Numbered from the stretch's first letter, positions 44,050 to 53,579 are shown. The stretch is DNA of 64,000 nt from Domibacillus enclensis (GCF_900156125.1 NZ_FTLX01000002.1:62001-126000), one strand, 5' to 3'. Program-made: numbers and translations. Notes: generated by a model from the letters alone, not told the origin.

Positions 44050-45015
44050 ATGAAGCAACTAAATGAAAGCGCAATCAAAGAAGAAAAACTGTCGAAGCAG
44101 TCACTCATATCAAAAGGGAAACAGAAACGGAAAAGATGGGAGTCGCCTGTAGCGGGCTATTTGTTTTTATCACCGTGGCTGATCGGCTTTTTCCTGTTAA
44201 CGCTGTACCCGATGCTGCTGTCCCTTTATTTTTCCTTTACCAACTATTCACTGTTGGAAGCGCCGGAATGGATTGGGATGGAAAACTACAGCAACATGCT
44301 TTTTAATGATTCAACCTTTTACAAATCGCTTTATATCACGCTTTTATTCGTCGTCATTTCGGTTCCACTCAAGCTTGTGACCGCTCTGTTTATGGCCATC
44401 TTTTTAAACCAGAAGCTTAAATACATGTCCTTTTACACAACATTCATTTACTTGCCTTCCTTAATCGGGACGAGCGTCGCGGTGGCGATTTTATGGCGGA
44501 ATCTGTTTGGCAGCGACGGTCTGATCAATCAGTTTCTCGGCATCTTCGGCATTCAAGGAACGAACTGGATTGCCAATCCGGATTCAGCGCTCGGCACGCT
44601 TATTTTGTTAGTCGTCTGGCAGTTCGGCTCATCGATGGTCGTTTTTCTAGCCGGATTAAAGCAAATATCACCTGAATTGTACGAAGCAGCTTCTGTGGAC
44701 GGTGCTTCAAAAACGAGACAATTCATATCGGTCACATTGCCGATGCTGTCACCTGTTATTTTGTTTAATTTAGTGCTTCAGACGATCGGTTCGTTTCAAA
44801 TGTTTACACAGGCGTTCGTAATTACAAAAGGCGGACCGATCCAGTCCACGTATATGTATGCGCTTTATTTATACGAGCGGGCATTCGCCGGCTTCCAGAT
44901 GGGCTATGCATCTGCTCTGGCGTGGGTACTGCTTATCATTATCGGCGTTTTCACTGCGCTAATCTTTTTATCATCGAAAAAATGGGTGTTTTATGAAGCG
45001 AAAGGCGGGAAGTAA
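44050..45015 (+). CDS. Sugar ABC transporter permease 1 (YesP/LplB-like)
   Basis: A 321-residue inner-membrane permease of the carbohydrate uptake type 1 family with six main membrane segments. Motifs include YLFLSPWLIGFFLLTLYPML and the coupling-loop EAA region (ELYEAASVDGASKTRQFISVTLPMLSPV). GGGGAGG precedes the ATG at 44050; the open frame runs further upstream through array 4 and is not real. It is followed by permease 2 after 1 bp. No ATPase gene lies in the window, so a shared MsmX-type ATPase is likely. Confidence 0.92.
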   Translation: MKQLNESAIKEEKLSKQSLISKGKQKRKRWESPVAGYLFLSPWLIGFFLLTLYPMLLSLYFSFTNYSLLEAPEWIGMENYSNMLFNDSTFYKSLYITLLFVVISVPLKLVTALFMAIFLNQKLKYMSFYTTFIYLPSLIGTSVAVAILWRNLFGSDGLINQFLGIFGIQGTNWIANPDSALGTLILLVVWQFGSSMVVFLAGLKQISPELYEAASVDGASKTRQFISVTLPMLSPVILFNLVLQTIGSFQMFTQAFVITKGGPIQSTYMYALYLYERAFAGFQMGYASALAWVLLIIIGVFTALIFLSSKKWVFYEAKGGK

Positions 45016-45016
45016 T

Positions 45017-45850
45017 ATGCAGAAAAAATGGATAAGTCATCTTACATTATCAGTGATCTCCCTGTTTATGGTCTATCCGATATTATGGTGGGTGGGCGCC
45101 GCGTTTAAATCAAATGAAGAAATTGATTCGGCGAACATTTTTCCTTCGCAGCTTATGTTTTCGAACTTTACAGAAGGCTGGTATGCCATTCCAGGTTATT
45201 CGTTCGGCCATTTCTTCATGAACACATTTGAATTAATTTTAGGTGTGTTGTTCACGACGATTATTTCCTGCAGTCTTGTTGCTTTTGCTTTTGCCCGTCT
45301 GGATTTTCCGCTTCGCAACTTCTGGTTTTCCATCGTGCTGGTGACGCTCATGCTTCCGAGCCAGATTACGCTCGTGCCGCAATACGATATGTTTAATGCC
45401 TTTGGCTGGGTGGATACGTACTTGCCGTTTATCGTTCCCCATGCGCTGGCCGGAGGAATTGGCGGATCGTTTTTCATCTTCCTGCTCGTTCAGTTTATTA
45501 GAGGAATTCCGAAAGAGCTGGATGAAGCCGCAAAAATGGACGGCTGCTCGTGGTTCGGTATTTACTGGCGGATTATTTTGCCGCTGATGAAGCCGCCGCT
45601 CGTAACGGTCGCGATTTATTGCTTTCTTTGGAACTGGGATGATTTCCTCGGTCACTTAATTTATTTAAACTCAGTGGAAAACTACACCGTGGGACTTGCG
45701 CTGAAAATGTTCGTGGATGCGAATTCCGCCGTGCCGTGGGGCCAGCTGTTCGCGATGTCGCTTCTGTCGATTATTCCGGCGGTTATTATCTTTTTCTTTG
45801 CCCAGCGCCACATTGTGGAAGGGGTAGCAAGCACTGGATTAAAGGGCTGA
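45017..45850 (+). CDS. Sugar ABC transporter permease 2 (YesQ/MalG-like)
   Basis: A 277-residue partner permease with six membrane segments. Motifs: PILWWVGAAFKSNEEI and EAA loop ELDEAAKMDGCSWFGIYWRIILPLMKP. The ATG at 45017 directly follows the stop of permease 1, with AAAGGCGGG upstream. An inverted repeat with a T-run overlaps its stop codon, so transcription of the two-component genes beyond is probably reduced. Confidence 0.92.
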   Translation: MQKKWISHLTLSVISLFMVYPILWWVGAAFKSNEEIDSANIFPSQLMFSNFTEGWYAIPGYSFGHFFMNTFELILGVLFTTIISCSLVAFAFARLDFPLRNFWFSIVLVTLMLPSQITLVPQYDMFNAFGWVDTYLPFIVPHALAGGIGGSFFIFLLVQFIRGIPKELDEAAKMDGCSWFGIYWRIILPLMKPPLVTVAIYCFLWNWDDFLGHLIYLNSVENYTVGLALKMFVDANSAVPWGQLFAMSLLSIIPAVIIFFFAQRHIVEGVASTGLKG

Positions 45851-45867
45851 CGCGTCAGCCTTTTTTC
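45844..45867 (+). terminator. Terminator overlapping the permease stop codon
   Basis: GGCTGACG and CGTCAGCC, a perfect 16-bp palindrome, then TTTTTT. With almost no loop it may act as an attenuator. Confidence 0.6.
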
Positions 45868-45899
45868 TGCTATTCTGAGGAATAGAGAGAGGGGCCGCC

Positions 45900-47624
45900 A
45901 TGAAAAACCCATTTAAACTATATCCCATCCGAACGGTTTTCTTTTTTGCAGTTGTCAGCTTGATTGTGCTGCTGCTGACGCTTTTTGTCCTGGTCAGCTA
46001 CAAAGTGTCGGTCGCCGAGATGCAGAAAAACACATCCTTTTATCAGCAAAACCTGCTCGGGAAGATTAACGAGCAAATCAGTATGCAGAAGCAGTCCGTC
46101 GAACAAGTGACAATTGCGATGTCACGAAATGAAGACCTGCAAGATTACCTGCAAAGTGAAAACGATCCGTATGAGTCGCTGCGGGCTATTTCAGAAATTA
46201 ACACGTCTTTTTTTAATACGATGTTCAGCATTCCCATCATCGATACGGTCGACGTGTATGTGGAAGATCCGCCGGTGCGCTATCAGGAGGGGCCGATTCG
46301 CTATTTCCCGTTTGACCATTATGAATCGATCGAGTGGATGCAGCCGCTGAAAAACGCCGATTCCGCCTGGCTGGAGCAGCATGTTATTTCATCGCCGCAG
46401 GGAGATATTTCGGTCGTCAGCTTTGCGCGCAAAGTGTATAAGCGAAATGGAACAGCGGCCGGTATCATTGTCGTGAATACGAAAACAGACCGCTTTTTGA
46501 GGTTAATGGACGGGGAAGTGGACAGCCGCCACCGCCTGCTGGTCGATGCAAAGCACAACATTATTACGTACAACGGGTCCGGTGATGCACTGGCATCATT
46601 GAAGGTGTTTGATCAGCTGAGCGAGGAAGATAAGATCAATACAAATGTAAACGGTTCAGCAAGGCAGGACGAAACACTGGTCGTCTGGTCCAAGCTGGTC
46701 AACTCAGAGTGGATATTAATTGAAGTCACACCGTGGGAGGACATTATTAGCGGAAGTGTCAAGCTTGCGCAGCTGCTTTTGCTCATCAGCGGCATCACCA
46801 TCGTTGTAACGGTTTTTTTAACCTACTATTTATCCCGGCAGTTCACAAGGCCGATTGAGGATTTGCTGCGAAGCATGAATGACTTTTCCTTAAATGAACA
46901 TGAACCGAAGCTTCCGGCAGGGTACCGGAATGAATTCGGCGCTCTGTTTCGCGGCTACTTTAACTTGAATACCCGGATTAAAGGACTTTATACGAATTTA
47001 GAAGAAGAGTATCAGGAAAAAAAGAAAGCAGAACTGGCCGCCCTGCAGGCAAACATCAATCCGCATTTTTTATATAATACGCTCGATCAGCTGAACTGGA
47101 TGGCCATTGAGGAAGGGCAGGAGAAAATAAGCCGTGTGCTTGAGCTGATGGGAAGAATGTTCCGGATCGGCCTGTCAAAGGGAGAAACCTTTATTACGCT
47201 AAAGGAAGAATTAACTCATTTAGAGTCGTACCTTCAAATTCAGCAAATCCGGCTGGAAGGAGGGCTGCACTATCAGATCTTTATTCCGGAAAAGTACGTC
47301 CACTATTATATTCCGAAGCTGACATTGCAGCCGTTTATTGAAAATGCGGTAATACACGGCTTCCGGGGGCAGGAAAAAGCGGTGATTGCGATCAAAATAC
47401 ACGATGCCGGAAACAGCTTATGCATCGTCATTCAGGATAATGGCATTGGGTTTTCAAAAGAGACGGCCGTGGAAAAGCGGACGGCAGACGGCGGCTACGG
47501 TATTAAAAATGTAGAGGACCGCCTGCTCGCTTATTTTGGCAGCAGCAGCTCTATTACAATTGACAGCAAGCCTGGAGCAGGAACGACAGTCTTCATAAAA
47601 ATCCCTAAAAAAAGCCGTAAATAA
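45900..47624 (+). CDS. YesM-like sensor histidine kinase
   Basis: A 574-residue sensor kinase with two membrane helices (about residues 12-35 and 291-313), an extracellular sensory region, a HAMP linker (RQFTRPIEDLLRSMNDFSL), a His_kinase domain with phosphoacceptor His in NPHFLYNTLDQLNWM and the HATPase motifs LQPFIENAVIHG and GGYGIKNVEDRL. AGAGAGGGG precedes the ATG. It partners the regulator 12 bp downstream and, as in B. subtilis yesMN, probably senses a saccharide or its binding protein. Confidence 0.93.
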   Translation: MKNPFKLYPIRTVFFFAVVSLIVLLLTLFVLVSYKVSVAEMQKNTSFYQQNLLGKINEQISMQKQSVEQVTIAMSRNEDLQDYLQSENDPYESLRAISEINTSFFNTMFSIPIIDTVDVYVEDPPVRYQEGPIRYFPFDHYESIEWMQPLKNADSAWLEQHVISSPQGDISVVSFARKVYKRNGTAAGIIVVNTKTDRFLRLMDGEVDSRHRLLVDAKHNIITYNGSGDALASLKVFDQLSEEDKINTNVNGSARQDETLVVWSKLVNSEWILIEVTPWEDIISGSVKLAQLLLLISGITIVVTVFLTYYLSRQFTRPIEDLLRSMNDFSLNEHEPKLPAGYRNEFGALFRGYFNLNTRIKGLYTNLEEEYQEKKKAELAALQANINPHFLYNTLDQLNWMAIEEGQEKISRVLELMGRMFRIGLSKGETFITLKEELTHLESYLQIQQIRLEGGLHYQIFIPEKYVHYYIPKLTLQPFIENAVIHGFRGQEKAVIAIKIHDAGNSLCIVIQDNGIGFSKETAVEKRTADGGYGIKNVEDRLLAYFGSSSSITIDSKPGAGTTVFIKIPKKSRK

Positions 47625-47636
47625 GGAGGAAGCTCC

Positions 47637-49244
47637 ATGTGGAAAGCGATAATCGTAGATGATGATCCGCGTGTGCTCCGTGGAATGAAAAAAGCTATTC
47701 CGTGGGAAAGGCTCAACATCGAGTGCATTGGAGAAGCGTCAGATGGAAAAGCCGGGTTTGACATTATTATGGACATGCAGCCGGATATCGTACTGACGGA
47801 TATTTATATGCCGGTTATGAATGGACTGGAAATGATGAGTGCCCTGCGCGAAAGCAATTACACAGGCAGCATCATTATTTTGAGCGGCTATTCGGATTTC
47901 GAATACGCAAGAACGGCGCTTCGGCTGAAGGTGCAGGATTATTTAAGCAAGCCGATTACGATTCAGACGATGGAGGAATCACTGGGCAGAGTCACCGCAA
48001 AGCTGGAGGAAGAAAGAGCGAAGCAAAGCGACCAGGACGACCTGAAGGAGAAAATCAATTATTATAAATCATTAATCTCCAACACCTGGCTGAAGTCACT
48101 TATGCTGGGCATGGAGGATCAAAACGCCATTCGAAACGAACAAAAAGCCGACTATTTGCAAAAACGAAAGCATCAGGTGTTCGTCGTGAAGCTGGATAAT
48201 GAGCATTCATCCGTTGATTGGGAGCATTTGCAGGAAAGCATCAGCTGCTTTTTTTCAGCGCCTACGCTGACGCACGTAAAGAATGTGGAGTGGATTGAGC
48301 TTGATGCTGCGTATTCGGCGCTGCTGCTTTCATATGACGAGAAGACAGAGGACGCCAGCTGCCAGAAAGCGGCTCAATATGTAGCAGATAAAGTATTGGA
48401 GCTGGTTCATGTAAAAGGAGCGGGCGAATGCAAGGTGGGGATGGGCCGGGTGAAAAAGCAGTGGGAGGAAATACCGGTCTCAACAGAAGAAGCCTTTTAC
48501 GCGCTTTCCCGTATCACATTAAAGGGCATTGTTTCGTATGAGGATATGCCGGCAAAGGAGCAGTCGGAATTTCTCACGCAAAAGTCCGCATTCCGCAAGC
48601 CTGTTCAATTTTACCGGGAGCTGTCTGATGCCGTTAAAAATGGACGAAGAGAGCAGGCAGTCCGGATCATTCAGGATTTTATGCAAAATGAAAACGAACG
48701 GTCATATTCGCTGCCTTCCACCCTTCAGACAATTGGGAAAGAAACGTGGATTATTTTAACGTACTCCCTTTATGATGAAGGAATCAACCTCGAGGAAATG
48801 ATTGATTACCAGACAGCCGCGTCTCATATCGAAAAAATTCATCATAAAGAGCAGTTTCAGCAATGGCTTCTGGCATCTGTTGATCAAATCCTGTCACGCA
48901 TTCAGCAGGAGGAAAAGGAAAACATTCGTCATAAACAAACCGTCGAATACTTAATTGAATACATCGACAGCCATTATCATGAAAACCTGACGCTGAACCA
49001 GCTGGCTGAGCAAGTATTTCTTTCCCGCAATTACTTAAGCCAGATTTTCAAAAAAGCGACCGGAACGTCTTTTAATCAGTATTTGAACACGGTCCGGATG
49101 GAAAAAGCGAAGTACCTCATTTTAGAAGGCAATTATTTAATTTATGAAATTGCTGAAAAGGTAGGCTTTAAAAATACACCGTATTTCAGCTCAATGTTTA
49201 AAAAGTATACAGGTGTGAATCCGACAGACTTATTAAAGCAATAA
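47637..49244 (+). CDS. YesN-like response regulator (AraC-type output)
   Basis: A 535-residue regulator: receiver domain (Asp in DIVLTDIYMPVMNGLE, Lys in YLSKPIT), a long helical middle and a C-terminal AraC HTH pair (LTLNQLAEQVFLSRNYLSQIFKKATG; LIYEIAEKVGFKNTPYFSSMFKKYTG). AAGGAGG precedes the ATG. It probably activates the permease and binding-protein genes through the motif shared at 43978 and 49267; direct binding is inference. Confidence 0.93.
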   Translation: MWKAIIVDDDPRVLRGMKKAIPWERLNIECIGEASDGKAGFDIIMDMQPDIVLTDIYMPVMNGLEMMSALRESNYTGSIIILSGYSDFEYARTALRLKVQDYLSKPITIQTMEESLGRVTAKLEEERAKQSDQDDLKEKINYYKSLISNTWLKSLMLGMEDQNAIRNEQKADYLQKRKHQVFVVKLDNEHSSVDWEHLQESISCFFSAPTLTHVKNVEWIELDAAYSALLLSYDEKTEDASCQKAAQYVADKVLELVHVKGAGECKVGMGRVKKQWEEIPVSTEEAFYALSRITLKGIVSYEDMPAKEQSEFLTQKSAFRKPVQFYRELSDAVKNGRREQAVRIIQDFMQNENERSYSLPSTLQTIGKETWIILTYSLYDEGINLEEMIDYQTAASHIEKIHHKEQFQQWLLASVDQILSRIQQEEKENIRHKQTVEYLIEYIDSHYHENLTLNQLAEQVFLSRNYLSQIFKKATGTSFNQYLNTVRMEKAKYLILEGNYLIYEIAEKVGFKNTPYFSSMFKKYTGVNPTDLLKQ

Positions 49245-49266
49245 TCGGTGTACAATTTTAAAAACA

Positions 49267-49287
49267 ATTGTGCATCTCTCTTATATA
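49267..49287 (+). promoter_or_regulatory. Shared 21-bp motif before the solute-binding protein gene
   Basis: ATTGTGCATCTCTCTTATAT with one further A; the counterpart at 43978 differs at two pyrimidines only. Confidence 0.6.
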
Positions 49288-49294
49288 AGCATTT

Positions 49295-49312
49295 ATGAAA
49301 GCGTTTTATAAT
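49295..49312 (+). promoter_or_regulatory. Candidate cre overlapping a -10 element
   Basis: ATGAAAGCGTTTTAT matches the cre consensus at 13 of 15 bases and overlaps TATAAT at 49307-49312. Confidence 0.5.
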
Positions 49313-49353
49313 TGGGGTGTAAGAAACATTACGGGTGAATGGGGGAGTAAGGG

Positions 49354-50646
49354 ATGTACAAAAAGTGGCTCACAGTATTGTTATCTGCACTAATGGTTTT
49401 TGTTTTATCTGCATGCAGCGCACAGCAGGCACAGAATCAGGAAGAGGAAGACACAGGCGCGGATGGAGGCAAGGTGAATCTGCGCATGGTCTGGTGGGGT
49501 TCACAGGAACGGCATGATGCTACATTAAAGGTGCTGGACCTGTACAAAGAAAAAAATCCGAATGTTACGTTCGAAACAGAGTTTTCTGGCTGGGAAGGGT
49601 ACTGGGATAAGCTTGCGACACAGTCTGCTGCCCAAAACGCACCGGATATTATTCAAATGGATGCCCAGTACCTGCAGGAATATGCAACACGCAATCAGCT
49701 GGCGGACCTTTCTGAAGGCATCAGCATCGAGGATATGGATGAAACACTGGCTGACTCCGGCAAGGTAAACGATAAATTGTATGCGGTTCCACTTGGCAAT
49801 AATGCGTTTGGTCTAGTGTACAATAAAGCTGCTTTTGAAAAGTTGGGTGTAGCGGCTCCAGAAGCAGGATGGACGTGGGATGACATGTTTGCGCTGGCAA
49901 GAGACGTACAGCCGAAGCTTGAAGATGGAAAATATGCGATTCGCGACTTTACGTACGATCCCGGCGTTTATGAAATGTACCAGCTCAGCAAAGGCAAAGG
50001 CCATTTAACGACAGAAGACGGCGAATTTAACATCGATAAAGAAACGTGGAAGGAATGGATTTCCACTTTTGAACAGCTGCGCAATGAAGGTGTTGCTTCT
50101 CCAGCTGAAATGACAGTGGCAGAGGTGGAATACGATCCGAAAGGCGACTTGCTTCTAACGGACGCTGTTTTAATCAAACAAAGCTTTGCGGCGCAATTCC
50201 CAAGCTATGACAGTGTAAAGCCAGGCGCTTATGGTCTAGTGAAAGCACCAGGGGATGTTGAAGCAGGCGGCTATTTAAAACCGTCGATGTTCTGGTCGGT
50301 AAGTGAAAGCTCCAAACAAAAGGAAGAAGCGAAAAAATTCATCGACTTCTTTATCAATGATCCGGAAGCAGCTGAAATTTTAGGCGTATCACGCGGCTTG
50401 CCGGTTTCGAATCAAATTTTGGATTCGATGAGTGAAGGATTCACAGATTCCGACAAAGCACAGCTTGAACTGGTTAATAAGACAGCAGAAGACGCACAGC
50501 CATTTAACGGCGGACCGCAAGGCTGGGGTGACTTCCAAAACAACGCCTACAGACAGGTTGGCGAACAGCTCATGTTCGGTGTAATTGAGCCGGACCAGGC
50601 ATTTGAAGAATTAAAAAGCCAGTATGAAGAAATAAAAGGACGGTAA
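49354..50646 (+). CDS. Sugar ABC transporter solute-binding lipoprotein (YesO-like)
   Basis: A 430-residue extracellular binding protein of cluster B type. Signal peptide with lipobox LSAC (Cys near residue 21), then an acidic linker and the SBP fold (VNLRMVWWGSQERHDATLKV, APDIIQMDAQYLQEYATRN, GNNAFGLVYNKAAFEKLGV). It delivers a carbohydrate to the permeases at 44.0-45.9 kb, separated from them by the two-component genes. GGGGGAG precedes the ATG. Substrate is unknown; an oligoglucuronide or rhamnogalacturonan-like sugar would suit the neighbours. Confidence 0.92.
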   Translation: MYKKWLTVLLSALMVFVLSACSAQQAQNQEEEDTGADGGKVNLRMVWWGSQERHDATLKVLDLYKEKNPNVTFETEFSGWEGYWDKLATQSAAQNAPDIIQMDAQYLQEYATRNQLADLSEGISIEDMDETLADSGKVNDKLYAVPLGNNAFGLVYNKAAFEKLGVAAPEAGWTWDDMFALARDVQPKLEDGKYAIRDFTYDPGVYEMYQLSKGKGHLTTEDGEFNIDKETWKEWISTFEQLRNEGVASPAEMTVAEVEYDPKGDLLLTDAVLIKQSFAAQFPSYDSVKPGAYGLVKAPGDVEAGGYLKPSMFWSVSESSKQKEEAKKFIDFFINDPEAAEILGVSRGLPVSNQILDSMSEGFTDSDKAQLELVNKTAEDAQPFNGGPQGWGDFQNNAYRQVGEQLMFGVIEPDQAFEELKSQYEEIKGR

Positions 50647-50656
50647 GGTGAGGCGG

Positions 50657-51187
50657 ATGAAATGGATTCTGATGATCGGCAGCCTGCTCTTGCTGTCCGG
50701 CTGCCAGGCGGCTGCATCGAACGAGGACCACATCAACATTCTCTTTTTTGCTGATGAAATGATGGGGAAAGAGAAAGAAGTCGAACAGCTTTTAATGGAA
50801 CGAACCGGGCCGGACCAGCCGGTTGACGTCTCTATTTATCCGCTCTCACGCGAAAAATTTTCTGTTCTCTTAGCTGAAAGAGCCGGTGATGTCTATGTGA
50901 CAGAGCCGGCTTTCGTGCAAGGACTGCTGACACAAAACGGACTCACACCGCTCGATGAACTAATGCCGCCGGACGTGCAGGACGACTACACGGAAAACAG
51001 GAAAACAGGCGAGCGGCACCTTTATGGACTGCCCGTGCAAAGAGCGAATTCCATTTTTGCATCGCTAAAAGGAGAACTACCGGATGAGATGACGGCTATT
51101 TTGCCGTCATTTAGTGCAAAGCAGGAAGAAAGCAAGGCAGTGCTGCGCGGCATGCTGGACGATGGAAAGGAGGAGGTGCTTGAATGA
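50657..51187 (+). CDS. Small lipoprotein between binding protein and YesL
   Basis: A 176-residue lipoprotein (lipobox LSGC near residue 16). The mature part (HINILFFADEMMGKEKEVEQ, VDVSIYPLSREKFSVLLAER, GDVYVTEPAFVQGLLTQNGL) looks like the first lobe of a solute-binding protein but is far too short to be complete. It could be an accessory surface protein or a degenerate binding protein. I chose the ATG at 50657 because AAGGTGAGG precedes it; a GTG at 50648 overlaps that site. It overlaps the next gene by 4 bp. Confidence 0.65.
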   Translation: MKWILMIGSLLLLSGCQAAASNEDHINILFFADEMMGKEKEVEQLLMERTGPDQPVDVSIYPLSREKFSVLLAERAGDVYVTEPAFVQGLLTQNGLTPLDELMPPDVQDDYTENRKTGERHLYGLPVQRANSIFASLKGELPDEMTAILPSFSAKQEESKAVLRGMLDDGKEEVLE

Positions 51188-51816
51188 ACCAAGGATATGT
51201 AACCGGAACACTTTACACAGGAATGGAATGGATCTCTAGAATCGTTTACGTGAATGCACTATGGCTTTTATTTACCTTGATGGGCGGCGTTATTTTCGGC
51301 ATCAGCCCGGCGACCGCGGCGTTATTCAGCATCACGAAAAAGTGGGTGAATGGGGAAGAGGTACCAGCCGTTTTCACGCAGTTTTGGCAGGAATACCGGT
51401 TTTATTTCTGGAGAAGCCAAAAAATCAGCTTTGTGTTTGGAGTAGCGGGTATACTGCTTTTTATTGACTGGCACTTTTTCTCGCAGAGACAGTCTAACAT
51501 GAATTTGATCGGGAAAATGCTGACGGTTCAACTCATTCTATTGTATGCTGCCCTTCTTTTTTACATTTTTCCGGTTTTTGTGAACGGCGAGTACAAAATG
51601 AGCCGGGCGCTTAAACAAGCAGGTTTCCTCGCCCTGCAGGCACCGTTTAAAACGATTTTCGGACTGGGAAGTGCGGCGGCGCTGTTGCTTTTGTTCATCA
51701 CCATCCCGGCTGTTGCCCTGCTTTGCGCCGCCAGCTCACTGGCGATGTGGGTATGGTTTTACACGGAAAGGGTGATCGCCGATAAAACATGGCCGATCGC
51801 CGGAAAAATAAAATAA
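51184..51816 (+). CDS. YesL-like DUF624 membrane protein
   Basis: A 210-residue DUF624 protein with five to six membrane segments; the family accompanies yesMNOPQ-type sugar importers and has no settled function. WLLFTLMGGVIFGISPATAALF is a family hallmark. It is coupled to the upstream lipoprotein. The last 14 or so codons (IADKTWPIAGKIK) are encoded by the first units of the family 1 array, so the array has shaped or extended the C-terminus. Confidence 0.85.
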   Translation: MNQGYVTGTLYTGMEWISRIVYVNALWLLFTLMGGVIFGISPATAALFSITKKWVNGEEVPAVFTQFWQEYRFYFWRSQKISFVFGVAGILLFIDWHFFSQRQSNMNLIGKMLTVQLILLYAALLFYIFPVFVNGEYKMSRALKQAGFLALQAPFKTIFGLGSAAALLLLFITIPAVALLCAASSLAMWVWFYTERVIADKTWPIAGKIK

Positions 51817-51903
51817 ACGCCGATAAACACCCCGCTAACGCCGGTAAAAAATGATATCAGCGTTAGCCCAATGGATATCAGCGCAACAGAAAATATATCG
51901 GCG
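51777..51903 (+). repeat. Periodic palindromic array, family 1, copy 5
   Basis: Forward units at 51777, 51798 (CGCCGGAA), 51818 and 51839; reverse units at 51855, 51876 and 51896; steps 21, 20, 21, 16, 21, 20. The first two units are inside the DUF624 coding region. Confidence 0.92.
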
Positions 51904-51907
51904 ATAG

Positions 51908-51934
51908 AAGACTCCTTTTAAAGGGGTCTTTTTT
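51908..51934 (+). terminator. Terminator of the yesL-like operon
   Basis: AAGACTCCTTT and AAAGGGGTCTT followed by T residues, just after array copy 5. Confidence 0.8.
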
Positions 51935-51996
51935 GTTCTGAATCAGTTAAGTCCTAAAAGTGCAAGAATTGTTCTTTTGATAAAATGAGAATCCTT

Positions 51997-52021
51997 TATA
52001 ATCACTTTATAAGCGCTTACA
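51997..52021 (+). promoter_or_regulatory. TATAAT and cre before the GPH symporter
   Basis: TATAAT at 51997-52002; cre TTATAAGCGCTTACA at 52007-52021 matches 14 of 15 consensus bases. CcpA would block transcription when glucose is present. Confidence 0.65.
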
Positions 52022-52063
52022 TTTTAGCTAAAAGAATCCTGCATGAAGAAAAGAGGCGATTGT

Positions 52064-53569
52064 ATGTCAGCAGTATCGAATAGGACAGCAGAACCATCGA
52101 GGAACCAGTTTGTGAATCGGTCAAAGCTATGGCAGATCGGCTTTTTTGCCTTAAATAACACGGCCACAAACCTGTATATGTTTGCAATGGGCTTTATTTC
52201 GTATTATGCGACAGGTATCGCCGGATTGACCGTGGTGATCATCAGCACTCTGTTAACCGCCATGCGCATTTTTGATGGCATCACAGACCCGATTATCGGC
52301 TATTTTATTGACAAAACAGAATCGAAGTTCGGCAAGTTCAGGCCATTTATGATTTTAGGAAATGTGATTCTGGCTGTGACGGTGCTGCTTATGTTTAATA
52401 TCACCCACGCCCTTCCAGAAGCATGGCGGCTTCCGTTTTTCATCCTGATTTACGCTGTGCACATTGTCGGCTACACCTTTCAAACCGCCTGCACCAAAGC
52501 GGCACAAACCGTCCTTACGAATGATCCGAAGCAGCGGCCGGTTTTTTCCGCCTTTGACGCAACATTCAACACGATTTTATTCGTCGGCGGACAGTTTTTA
52601 ATCGCGTCGGTTTTAGTTCCGAAGCATGGCGGCTTCACGGCGGGCTTTTTCGCAGAGTTTAACACGATCGCCATTATCGCATCTGCTGTGTTCACCATTT
52701 TAGCGGTGATCGGTATTTGGGAAAAAGACCGACTCGAATATTTCGGCTTTGCAGAAAAAAATGTGAAAACAACGTTTAAAGACTATTGGCCAGTCATTCG
52801 ACGCAACCGGCCGCTGCAAATGCTCGTGATCGCAGCTGCAACGGATAAGTTGGCTGGACAAGTGATCCGGCAGCCGGTTGTACCTGTCCTGTTTTTCGGC
52901 TTGATTATGGGCGATTATGCACTGAGCGGTACAATCTCACTGATCACCGTCGGCCCCACGCTGCTGCTTACCTTTATCGGAATCGGCGTTGCCCGCAGCC
53001 GTGGACTGAAAATGTCGTTTGTCGGGGCCACGTGGGGAGCGCTCATTACTTACGCGCTGCTGTTTCTTCTTCTCGTGATCGGCACGCCGACCGACATCTC
53101 CCTGTCAAACTGGGGATTCATGACGATTGCGTTTCTTCTATTATATATACTTGGCAACTCGTTTATGGGCGTTACAGGCAACATGGTCATTCCGATGATC
53201 GCCGATACGACCGACTACGAATCACACATTACCGGCCGCTACATTCCGGGCATGATCGGGACGATTTTCTCGTTTGTGGATAAATTGATTTCGTCTCTTG
53301 CCACAACAATTGTGGGATTGATCCTTGCGGTGATCGGCTTTAAAACAGCATTCCCGGAAGTGGACACGCCACTCACACCCAGCTTGTTCTGGGTCGGACT
53401 GTTCTTCATGCTCGGCATTCCGATGCTCGGCTGGATCGCATCCATCATCGCCATGAGATTTTACGAGCTCGACGATAAGCGGATGGCTGAAATTCAAGAA
53501 GAAATCGCAGGTGTAAAACAAATTCTCGTTGATAAAAAGGAAATTTCCATTCCGGTAGATGAAAAGTAA
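52064..53569 (+). CDS. GPH-family sugar:cation symporter (MFS)
   Basis: A 501-residue carrier with about twelve membrane segments and the glycoside-pentoside-hexuronide signatures (FDGITDPIIGYFIDKTESKFGKFRPFM, MVIPMIADTTDYESHITGR). It probably imports a glucuronide or xyloside with Na+ or H+. The ATG at 52064 follows AAGAGGCG; an ATG at 52043 is in frame but has a poor ribosome site. It stands before an AraC gene and uidA, like E. coli uidB with uidA. Confidence 0.88.
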   Translation: MSAVSNRTAEPSRNQFVNRSKLWQIGFFALNNTATNLYMFAMGFISYYATGIAGLTVVIISTLLTAMRIFDGITDPIIGYFIDKTESKFGKFRPFMILGNVILAVTVLLMFNITHALPEAWRLPFFILIYAVHIVGYTFQTACTKAAQTVLTNDPKQRPVFSAFDATFNTILFVGGQFLIASVLVPKHGGFTAGFFAEFNTIAIIASAVFTILAVIGIWEKDRLEYFGFAEKNVKTTFKDYWPVIRRNRPLQMLVIAAATDKLAGQVIRQPVVPVLFFGLIMGDYALSGTISLITVGPTLLLTFIGIGVARSRGLKMSFVGATWGALITYALLFLLLVIGTPTDISLSNWGFMTIAFLLLYILGNSFMGVTGNMVIPMIADTTDYESHITGRYIPGMIGTIFSFVDKLISSLATTIVGLILAVIGFKTAFPEVDTPLTPSLFWVGLFFMLGIPMLGWIASIIAMRFYELDDKRMAEIQEEIAGVKQILVDKKEISIPVDEK

Positions 53570-53579
53570 CCTCGGAACG

